Origin: Membranipora membranacea
Taxonomy: Eukaryota; Bryozoa; Gymnolaemata; Cheilostomatida; Membraniporidae
Reading direction: 5' to 3'
Length of the DNA: 60,000 nucleotides
NCBI GenBank assembly: GCA_914767715.1
Contig: OU612066.1
Location: 999,001-1,059,000, forward strand
Notes under the pieces: model-generated
What the model saw: only the letters and a program-made list of their open reading frames with translations
Told to the model about the DNA's origin: nothing
Databases searched by the model: none
Made by a program: the position numbers and the translations under genes
Part shown: in pieces, positions 32,853 through 44,800 of the stretch
Numbering within the stretch: the first letter of the stretch is position 1
How the letters are laid out: each line of letters starts with the position of its first letter

Positions 32853-35800
32853 CTGTAAAATTGAAAATAAGATCATCACACATAAGCACACCTGAAGTCA
32901 CATAAATTCATATTTTAGTGATATAAAAATCATTATAAGTTATAGCATTTATCTGCATTGTAAATTTCAGGCAGAACATTAAAGGTTAAGGGATGAGTTT
33001 GTCAGCCTTGCTGCGGTCCAATAAACTATTAAATACTTAGATTTGCTTCTCATATGTGGGAAAGAAAGAGTGTAAAAACCAGGTTAGATCAGATCAGGCC
33101 TGGTTTGAGGTTTTCAGACAGGGGGGTCTTTCAATTAGAAAGAGTGATGAATTACTGACACAAATTATCACTATCAAATCGCTCAAATTTACCACTCACT
33201 TGGTCTTTCAATTAGAAAAGATCGCTCCCAAATCGCTCACTGAGAATGTATATAGTTCCATCATTGAGTGAGCGATCTGAAAGCGAGAGCCCTGGCTGGT
33301 ATCACTCACTCACTGAGTGAGCGATCAGATTGCGATTTTGGCTGTTTCTAATTGAAAGACTCCCTGGATCATTTTCAGTTTCATTCTGACAGATCTGGCT
33401 TTTCCTCTTCCCCCCCACTCCCCAGTGCTTTGTGTTTGTACCCTTTGGAAGACCATGTAAATCATTTAGAAACAAGATAGCAAGCTACATGTTCTCACTT
33501 GAAGCTGTGGTATCTACAAAGAACAAGCTAGAGTGACTTTCCTCTACTTAATACTAGCACGATCACATCTCTTCAATTGAAACTTATTTGCTTACTACTT
33601 GTTTAACTTTATTTCTGTTTATCTACACTGCTTCAACAGACCCTTGAACAAAATATGAGTTGATAATCCTCGGCCATTTCTCACACTTCTGTCCAGACTA
33701 TCCATATTGTGCTCAACAGAATACCGAAGGGTTCAACTGCCTTGTTTGGAGTGACAAGCAACAAAAAATATGTCCAAATCTTTCCATTAATCCCTACACC
33801 CCTAAAGTTGAAGGATCACAAATATCTATCAAATAACTGTAGCCAAAGGCTTCATTATAGATGGTCTTTTTTTTATGAGGTTTTTGTTTAATAACACTGT
33901 GGTGCTTCAACGCAAGCAGCTTGTGCACATATCAGTATTATAGCATATAATCATCCCCACAGTGTCATTAGGCAAGTTAGAATCTATTCACTCAAGCAAA
34001 ACAATCTAAGGAAAATATGGTCAAATATCTTACTAGACCCCGATCGCTTGGCAGAAAGGTTCGCTCCACTGAGTCTTCCTGAAACAGAGATAAGCGTCAT
34101 GATGTTAAAGTCAGCTGTCAAGAGAACACAACATATTTCTTATTTTTGCCTCGCAATGACAGAGATTTGAATGGATCGCATGAAAAACAATAGGCAAAAA
34201 AAATAGGAAGTATATCATGCTTGCCTTCATACCTAGGCTCACGGAAGATAATTATAAAATCATACACCTAATGATACACTCAACATTACATTATGCACAT
34301 CTACAGTGAGGCACTTGATGTGACATGGCAACATATGATTGTGTGGTAGCAATAGTGTCATGATAAATTTGCAAATCAGAGTCCATGTTACCTATTGATA
34401 ACTTTTAATCAAATTTAAAGTTTTTGGAAATTGCTTTGGCTTCAACAGCTTCAAATTATGAATTTATTATGATCATTTTAATGGTTGGTCAGTCTGCTTT
34501 AAAAGAATGAGGCAGAAAGCTGGTTCTTAAAAGCGGACTGAATCATTTCCAGAAGAAATCAATAGGTGTAATTGTATTGGAAGGTTTCAAGTCCTCTACA
34601 GGAAGATATTGATGGTACGTCCTTCATTACAACATTATTGAGCTCAAAGATTTGAAGCAAGATGGACAGAATTAAATTACATTAAAATTCAATCATCAAG
34701 AATCTGACCTTTACTTCCAGCCCATCTTCTCCTATCATGGTGTTTCTTTCCTTCTGGTTTAGTGCCCTCTGTACCTTCTAAAGCAAACACCCTTTTTTGA
34801 CTGGACATTTTTCTGAAAAAAGTATTTTATCACATGCGTTTTTGTATCGAGGAGAGAGGTATTTGACTACACCAATTGAGCAAAACACAGCCTTTATACA
34901 TAGTTTATAAAGATTAATGTGATTTTGATTTTTGCAAGACAACACATTGGTTCCAGCTTGAAAATACAGTATTTAAGCTGCTACTTGGTTGGTCGCTTTT
35001 GAACAAACAAATTAATGGTTAATTTATTTTATGAACCTTTAAATCGTTGGAAATTTGAACAAGCTCCAATATGTGTTCAAATTTATGCCTTCTGTGCAGA
35101 TTGAGTGATATGGCATCTTGATTGCTCAAAAGAATATTGGGAAATAACAAAATAAACTTATAGGTAGATCACAAACTTACATGTAATAAATTGACATCCC
35201 CACTATTGTGAGTATGCAAATTGCAGCTACACTTCCTACTGCAGCATACACAGAGCTGGTACTTGCTACAACAGATGTCATAATAATAATTCCATTAAGT
35301 GACAAATTCATAAGGATAGCCACTCATAACCGAATTAAGATTGGCCCATGCACATAAGACTCCTTATCTGGAATAGCATTAATAGCATTTTTGTGCCAAA
35401 CATAGGGCTTTAATGTAGAGCCGAGCTCAAATAGCATATTAGTAGTAGAATCATTGATATCCAGAGCACTATACTACTGCTTTGTTTCTCAGGCTATATT
35501 TAATATTCTAGTCCAGTAAGCCAATCTGATCAATGACGCAGAAACCTTGTGTTGACTGTTCTGACTGTATAGTATAAGGTTATATTAATATTCATGTCCA
35601 CGTGGAGAAAATTATTAAAGAGAAAGTGTAATTCAGATCCAGGATTAATTGTAGACATTTGGTAGTCCATCTACAGGGATTTACTTGTGCGGGAAGTAAT
35701 ATTATGGACAAAAAGATTTGTTACCAGACTCACTTTTACCAATTTACCATGCTCAAATTTAAATCCTTATATCTTTTGACATCACGGTAATTACACGTCA

Positions 35801-38800
35801 AGACTGCCTTCATTGAGCCATATTCAATAGCGTAAATCATGATGATTAATAATCTATTGATTTATAATTCGCTAGGAAATCGATATTTATCATTTAACTA
35901 TAGACTGAACTCAAAATTATTGTCTTCCTACACTTTTTCATATCTAATTTTCTTTTAAAAAAAGAAAATTAGCTTTCAAAAATCCATCTGCAGTGTCAGA
36001 TATAGTTGAGGAATGTGTAGCTATAATGATTTTCAAAACTGAAACTATTTACTGAGAAAAATTGCTAAATGTAAATCTGTCATTATTGATTGATAAAACA
36101 TTGCTTATGAGTATCCTATGTATGACATCAACTCCTTCCTTCTCGATGTAAACAAATCTTTCTGATGTATTTGGCGCCAAAATGGAGCATATGTACAGAA
36201 TCGGAATTGGTTGATCTATCAACCTGGATAGGAATGGGAGAAACTGAATCTGAACTGAACTCCCTCTTTTGGTGGATATACATCACACATCACATTAATA
36301 AATCAATAGATAGATAACCAAATAATATATTAAAGCATGTTTTAAATAATAAGCTTCGTTTTGCCAGTCACTATGCCTGCCACTGAACCCATTGTGATAA
36401 AAAGGATCAATGTCTGGTTGTTTTGGGCCCAGCACAGTCAGGTAACGGATTGCTATACCACATACCAGAAACACAGTCAAGTCCCTTAATCCATTTCCCA
36501 TCGAGACATTCCCAGCTTGCATCATCAAAAAGAAGTTGATATCTGTCCTTACACTGAAGTGTGTAGGGTATACCATTTAGAAAGTACCAGTTTTTTTCTC
36601 CCTTTGAATTACCGATGATGCCATTTATAGTCTCTGGGTGATCGCACTGTGAATCTGAAACAGAAATATTCATAGCAGGTTAATGCTGTGTATATTTGTT
36701 GTTCACTCAAAGAGTAGGTGTGAGATAAATGGTCTGGTTTGAAGGCAATGACCAGTCATAATATCGGAATTTATTTGATACTTTCATCCATGCATTTATC
36801 TTGGACGTAGATGGGTTTGTCATAATTCAGTTTTGACAAGTGCAATGCGCATTAGTTGGATTCTGTTCGGGGTTGCATTCATTGCAAGATAGCCAGTTTG
36901 AAAGGTTTTTAATCATATTTGTTGCGGTGAACAACTTTTCACTCACTGGGCAAGCTCGAAATATATCTTTCTGGCAAAGTCAGAAAAAATGGTTCAGAAC
37001 CATGTCTGAATTTACTAAATTTTTAGACATACTTTATTGGCAAAAGTATTTCATTTCAAGCTAGGTGAAGCTCACCAATGATGCACCAAAAATTGTAAAA
37101 TACATAAGATTTATACATGAAATTTTAGTCTGTTTCCTACCGCATTGAAAGATCAACAGGAATCTTAATCTATTTTGCTTGGGTCTTATATTATATCCCT
37201 TTTAGTTAGTTATCTATCCTTGTAGCTCTTATGTTACCGCAATTCTATTATATTCTCCTTTCAAACTACACAAAATGTTTTTCTATATGAACACAACCTT
37301 TGAGGCATTTGCTATAAAAGGAATGTCACGTCTTTGAAATTGGCAGCAATTCAACTGTTACCTATAAATATGAACTTGAACACAAACACAAATATTAGCC
37401 ATACCTTAATAGAACAACAATACTATAAACTCACAGGCATTAATGTTTGTTGGTTTGCTGTCAGGACTTGTAAGTTCTTGAGATGAAGCGCTCATAGTTA
37501 CTCTGTATTGACCATCCTCCATAAGGACATTAGGATCAAGGGAGTACTGCAGTGGTAATCCTTCTGTCTCGTTAGAATCCAGTTTTATTGTCATAGTTGT
37601 ATTTACCACGCAGCTGGATTCTTGGACTCTACACAGCTTGATTGTCAAAGAATCTTGTTCTGATTGAGCATGCAGAGCCCACTTAATATTAACCCTTGGT
37701 TTCAAAACATCTGGAGTAGCAGTTACTGCAAGAGGCACACTAGGAGCTGCAATACAAGTTAAGAGTATATTATAGTTGTTCTTCAATGGAACAGTACAAC
37801 AAGGCTATTCCTTTTGAGTGCTATAACTGGTCCCCATCCCCTACTGGTCCCCACCCTCCTACCGATCCCCACCCCCCTACCGGTCCCCACCCCCCTACTG
37901 GTCCCCACCCCCCTACTGGTCCCCACCCCCCTACTGGTCCCCACCCCCCTACCGGTTCCTGAGTGCTATAACTGGTCCCCACCCCCCTACTGGTCCCCAC
38001 CCCCCCCCCCTACTGGTCCCCACCACCCTACCGGTTCCTGAGTGCTATAACTGGTCCCCACCCCCCTACCGGTTCCTGAGTGCTATAACTGGTCCCCACC
38101 CCCCTACTGGTCCCCACCCCCCTACTGGTCCCCATCCCCCTACCGGTTCCTGAGTGCTATAACTGGTCCCCATCCCCCTACCGGTTCCTGAGTGCTATAA
38201 CTGGTCCCCACCCCCCTACCGGTTCCTGAGTGCTATAACTGGTCCCCACCCCCCTACTGGTCCCCACCCCCCTACTGGTCCCCATCCCCCTACCGGTTCC
38301 TGAGTGCTATAACTGGTCCCCATCCCCCTACCGGTTCCTGAGTGCTATAACTGGTCCCCACCCCCCTACCGGTTCCTGAGTGCTATAACTGGTCCCCACC
38401 CCCCTACTGGTCCCCACCCCCCTACTGGTCCCCATCCCCCTACCGGTTCCTGAGTGCTATAACTGGTCCCCATCCCCCTACCGGTTCCTGAGTGCTATAA
38501 CTAGTCCCCACCCCCCTACCGGTTCCTGAGTGCTATAACTGGTCCCCATCCCCCTACCGGTTCCTTGCAAGGCCTAAGCTGTGATAAATACAATAATAAT
38601 CCTGTTGATGAAAAGGGACCAGACACAAGTGCGTATGATTTTAATGAATTTAAGCAGTCCTGAGGGAGAATCGTGGAAGGTGATCTTTTAAAGGATAAAT
38701 TTAAAATGAGCTTTCTAGACCAAATGTAACATCATTCTACTAAATACAGTTTTGTTGGGCAATAGCCTTGATAAATGTGAATTAAACATGAAATGAAATG

Positions 38801-41800
38801 AAACATCTACATATGTCAGTCATTATAGTATTAAAGGTACTCACATATCGCTTGTTCAATGTTCTTAGTTTTAGCATCGATGTTCTTACCAGGGTAACCA
38901 TTGATAACCATGTTGAATCTATATTTGTGCCCTGCCTTGAAGAAATCTTGAGAGATATCAGCAGATATATTTGTATGTTTGGTGTTGTTGTAATTTTTGT
39001 GTGCTGCCAAAATGAAAACAAAAAATAATGTTTACAGCCAAGTATAATTCCTAGTTAATTTAAAAAAACACATTATTCAGTTTAGAAAGGTCAATAATTC
39101 CAAGTGGGGTTCAAATTTCACACTGCTCAAGATTGCTATATGTTTGGTGGAAAGTCTGAACATACCCCCGTAGTCAAATGTCAGCAGTGGGATTAAACTC
39201 CAAACTTTCAACAAGCGAGCATTCTGCTTGCAGGATAGCCTTGTGACATAGTCTATCTCTGCAGCACAGCAGTGGTGGCGTTGCCTTCCATCAAGAAAGG
39301 CAACTCCCAGGGTTCAAGGTTATGAGATATCAAAACCAGTGTTCCATTTAGGCCCAAATATTTCCAAATTATGGGTTTCCATTGTTTTCCCAATTTTGGT
39401 ACTCAGACTAGGTGAATTAGTTCAAGCCCTATGCTGCAGAGATGAACGTATGCCTCAACAGTTCGCACATGCGCAGACTGACAAGCGAGTGCTGAATGAG
39501 GAGATCTAATCAACGGAGCAACAATTTTCCTAATGAGAACATAACTCTCTTTGTTGACTGCGAAGCACTTTTGTGAACTATTTTCATATGGAATGAACCT
39601 TTTAACGAGGTTTCCCATCTCCAATATATAAGTCAGAATTTTACTAAAACTTTTTTCTAAAACTCACGCATAATGATCTTGTGTGTAGACTCAGTATAGC
39701 TGGATGTTTTCCAATCATATTTCTCTATTGTTATATTCAAACTCTTATAAAATGCTGTCATTTCAAGGTCAAAGAAGAACTGTCCATCTTCTACTCCACT
39801 GGCTGGATGATGAAAGCGAACCTCAAATTTTATCTCCGGTGATGGCCCTAAAACATGCTGACTGTACTCATGAGGTTGTTAATCGAGGGCGTAATAAGAT
39901 ACAAAACGATCATCACTGCCTCTGTCTATAATAAGGAGTCAGGATTGGTCTGACAGTTAAGGGTAAAGACTTGTGACCTTGTGATCCAAGTTCAATTCTC
40001 TGCGCCGGCTGTCGTTTCTGATTTTGCACCGGCAAGCCATTCATCCTGGCCAGGTCTGTTCGGATCAGGATCAAATCCCCCTCTACTTCTTCGAAAAAGA
40101 GTAGCCGGCAATGGCATATATGGGTATAGGGCTATAGGGTACTACCCAACACAAGCGACCTGCGCTTGAGCAGGCCCGTTAAATATAGGGCGGTCAAATA
40201 AGACTTATTTTGATTTTGATATTTTGATCTGCATCCCTCAAAACATTTCCAAATCTTTTTTTTTCAACATACAACCTTATCTTATCTCAATCTATGTTTT
40301 GGTTTATTCCTAGTCCTTTTTAATATATTAATGTCCAGATTAAATTTTATCCTTCTCATGATATCGAATGTGTAAATACACTAAAAATTAAAGTGAAACC
40401 GGAACCGGGACTAGAACCAGCACTGGTATTGAAACTGAAACTTAAACTTCCTCTTTGATATCACTTACATAGCGAGATGATGGTATCTCCTGATTTGTTA
40501 GTAAATCCACTTCTTACTGAGCTGGTTAATAGTTTAATCCTTGAATTACACTTGTATCTCATTCCACCATTGAGCTCACTTAATGTGAACGGTACAATAG
40601 CTTTAGCTTCCCACTATAGATATAAAACATCAACAACCACCATCAGTGCAATGTGTATTGTTATATCAACTCTTATCCTGCGTATTGACTTGCTTTGAGG
40701 CTGCTATTTGTCTCGCATAATTATTATTATCTTCCATATCAGCATTGGGAATCAGCAGGCGATGCCCACATTACAGTCCAATGCGTCATACTTATTATGA
40801 ATGTGTTATGCTAATAGTTTCACAGATACGATCAAAATTTTATGGGTGCAGGGGAACACATAGTAGTAACCATAGCGCAGTGGTCGCAGCGTTACCTGCT
40901 GGTCCTTTGGGCCAGGGTCCGAATCCAAATATAGGCCTCATTTGACTGTCCTATTTAAAGGTCCCCCATTAAACTAGTGCTGCCACAGCTGGGCTTTGCC
41001 CAGCAGAGCCACCAGTTGAAAATTAAAATAGAGAGTTGCGACATCAAAACAGAGAGAGTTGAGACTGACCATCTGACTCTCATCACTAATGGCGGGTGGC
41101 TGGGGAAGAATAATCTACTTAGTGCTTTTTGGGAACTCATATAACTCCATGCAAAGCTTCTGGCTAGATATATTGATGCCACAACTCTCTATTTGAATTT
41201 TTGACTGGTGGCTCTGCTGAGCAAAGCCCAGATGTGTCAACAGTGGTCAAAGTAAGTCTTAAACCACTAGGTGGCTTAATATTACTTATGCATCACATTA
41301 TTCTCTGATTCTTCACCTCAGTAATGATATGCTTCTTTAAAAAATTGGTCCACTCTAAGTGCATTATATATCTATCGCAGCAATGAACTGAACCTCCAGG
41401 AAGAACAACTCATAGTTAAGCTGGCTGCTGATTGGCTAATTCCGAAAAATTGAAAAATGATGTGCATGCATAAATAATGGTCACTTGAAATTAGAGAGTG
41501 ATCAGTAAAAAATGAAATTGCAATCACTAGGAGTAATTGTTTATGATGAAACATGGTTATGAGGGATAACAGGACTCATACCTTCAACTGCCTGTCCAAC
41601 ATTCCATGATTTAGAGTCAGAATGACACATTCCTCAGCATATCTTGCTTGTATATGCTGATTTTAATGAGTTTTTCATCATTTTAAAATCAAAATGTGAA
41701 TGTTCAATGTATTTACCTGCAAGGTATATGTTCTTTGCAATATAGCCCATAGCCACATGTTTTTAGATTGATCAATTATGGGTTCTGCATAGAGATTCCA

Positions 41801-44800
41801 GGATTTATAGAGTGAAAAATTAACATTTTAATGACTTTTCTCTGCATTATTTTTGAGGTTTAAGCATTGTATATATGCAAAGGATGGCACCTCAACTGTC
41901 AATGAGCATCTTCTCTATAGTTCCATGTCTCAGTTTAGTGAAATAAACCATCAGTTATGAGAATATTTGGTGTCAACACCATGGCCATCAAGCCTCATCA
42001 CTAAGCATATTCACAGAATTGCGGTTATTTTCTAGTGAGTCAGTGTATTCAGTGTAACCCACCCCTAATTGCTACAAAAGAACTTGGGCTATCATGGAGT
42101 TATGTTTCCAATTTAGTGTGTTTTTGAGAGGACAACTCTGAACCAACTGCACACGCCTCAATTGGTCTTGTGACTGCAGTTGTTCTTCCTGGAGGTTTAG
42201 TTCATTGATCGCAGTAGAGGCCCCCCTAAAAACGCTCGCATAAAATTAACCCTGAAAAGGGTGTGATATTTGACGTCACAGAGCTGTTAGTGCGCTGTGT
42301 TGATAGAAATTCTTCAACAACTTTAGCCAAATAGGTCACGCATCAACATCTTTGTTGACTACACACAGTATCCTAGTGGATGCGGTTATGTCTACATGGC
42401 CAATGTTTTATAATCTTTGACAAGGCTCTCCCCACATAAAATATCACATTGCTGTCAAAACAAACATTATTGCGACTCATAATAAATCACCTCATCGATG
42501 GCTGCAAAATATGCTCACAGAGTAAGGATATATCCTTACTCTGTGATATGCTCAACGTATAAACATCCATGACTATAGAATGATACAAGCCCCAATTCAC
42601 AAAGCCAGAGTTAGTTTATTAGAGACGATCAATTTGTCTAACACAACACACGTTATTAAATTTACGATCGTTAGTTTTGCGCAAAATATTTTGATGGCAA
42701 TAATGTCGTCAGATAACTGATGTTATCTAAGTGACGAATCTGTTGATTCAGAAAATGAAGCTTCTGGGGCCATTCTAGAGGAATGGGGCAGGCAACTGAT
42801 GGTGAAGGAATATGTTTCTTCACAAGAACTGACCGTGGAGGATATGCATGCATTCAATGGACATTACAATAATTGATGACAAATAGATTTTGATTTACAT
42901 AACCAGCAAAAATTTGTGTCTTGGTTGATGTTTTGTGTTCTGGCCATTTTTTACAAAATATCAAGAATCTTTGTCACAGTTAGCCGCAGCACAGTATTAT
43001 TCGGATTTACCTCGGCTCGCCATCTACTCAGCACATTATTTAGAATTTTATCATCACATAGAATTTTTGTCTGCTGATAAAGTTTGATCAATTAAAATTC
43101 TCCAATTATAAATATACAATGCATGGCAAACGGCAGGTCCTCAGTAAAGTTCACACAATTATACATAAGGCATACTACTTGTCAGTTTCAAGAATATGAG
43201 AACAGTAACACAGTTAATGTCTAAAGCTTTATCTAAAGTGTAAAGCTATAACAAATTTGAATGCTAATGTCTAAAAATTATTGATCTCCTTTCCCTTCGC
43301 CTTATTTTCACTAACTTCGTGCAGCCGATGACTCAGCTATCGCTGGATTATTATATTATCTGACCTGCGTCTTACCTCAGTTTATATAGTACGTGTCATT
43401 TATTCTCAATGGATTTCAGTGGAGTATTGTATTCAATGGGGGCCTTTCATAGAATACACAATGTATCCTTAGTTTGGTGCTCTGTGTTGACCTACATTTG
43501 CAGAAATCACACAAATAAGCTGACTTTATAGACCATCATATCTCAAATTTGGGGATGGGGATGCCAGTGCCCTTCCATGAGGTTGCAATTGAGATGTGGG
43601 TGCATAGGCTCATAGTGGAAAATGAAAATCAGCACCATGGATTTTCTGCTGTATTTAATACAAGATAGCTCTGTTTGTTTTGATTTTACAATAGGCTGAT
43701 CACTCAAACAGCTCTCTGACGTCACAAAACATTAGCCTGGCTTGATGTGAGCGTTTTCGGGAAGGCCTCCACTGCGATAGATATAAAATGCATTAAGAGT
43801 GGACCAGTTTTCTAAAAAAGCACATCATTACGGAGCTGAAGAATCAGAGAATAATTTGATACATGAATAAAATTGATCCACCTAGTTGTTCAAAACTGTT
43901 TCAGATGTATCGGGATGGTTGGTCATGCTGGCTTTGTTTGTTTGTAAGAAAAAAGGCCAGGTCAGCTGTTGTACATTTCACTTTCACTATATCCAAATAG
44001 CTGCATTTAGTGACCAGGCATTGGCTCTTTCCAGCCAAATTGCTAATCAGATTAGAGCCACCAGTTTGAATGTAGACGTGCTCACTTGTTTTTGATACTT
44101 CACACCACCCTCTGCAGCCTTACAAGTGATTTCAGTGAAGCTGAAGTACTGTTTTTTTCTTTTTCCCAAAATGATGCGCAACTTTCTCTCATTGGGAGGA
44201 TCTTTGATCCATATTTCTAGATCTCTTGGAGGCAGCGGGTCTGTAAGTAGAAAGAGCTATGTATATATTTATACTGTTGAATTTAAAATAATTTATTAAA
44301 TACCACGGAAAGACTGACGCATTTTAAGGTCAGGCAGTCAGTTATGTTGAAGTTTTGTCAAATTTGCATGGTAACAATTTTATCTTATGTTATTGCCTGA
44401 CTATAACATGCGAAGGTCTTTGGGTAGTCATTAAAGATGTCCTAATTTTCTAATTATACAAATGAAAAGCTAGAAATGTTATTGTTAATTATCAAATTAA
44501 ACTATATCATATAATAAATAATTGTTAAATTTTATTTTTATTTCACATCCAAATATGCTGTCACAGAGTATCTTGATTTATTTTTAAATGCACTGATAGA
44601 ATGAATGGTTCTATAAATTAAACGCTAACTACATTTTTTATTGTCTTTTTTTTAATACTTAATTGGCATAATTTTCATTCTCAAAGAATGCTTTACAATA
44701 CTAGCCATAAAAATTATACAATAATAGATTGACAGGAAACTATTATCATGTTATCTGTGAAAAATTATGTTTGGAAGAATGAATTTTGAATAAACTGACG

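Larger units (their letters stand above)
41262..43898. mobile_element. Large inverted-repeat element with another element nested inside
   Basis: Left arm (41,265-41,385, continuing at 42,211-42,300) and right arm (about 43,660-43,895) are inverted copies. Both read ACTAGGTGG at the end, then CTCTGATTCTTCA, GGTCCACTCT and TATCTATCGCAG going inward. A perfect 30-bp palindrome lies near the centre (42,516-42,545). The left arm is split by the element at 41,386-42,210. No transposase frame is recognised. It lies in intron 4 of the receptor gene. Confidence 0.7.

Noticed and set aside
37814-38041. 75-codon Pro-rich ORF
   Set aside because: Entirely minisatellite sequence inside an intron of the minus-strand receptor gene.
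41582-41650. Exon-like stretch ending at GTATGA on the minus strand
   Set aside because: It lies inside the nested transposon, and exon 4 joins exon 5 in phase without it.
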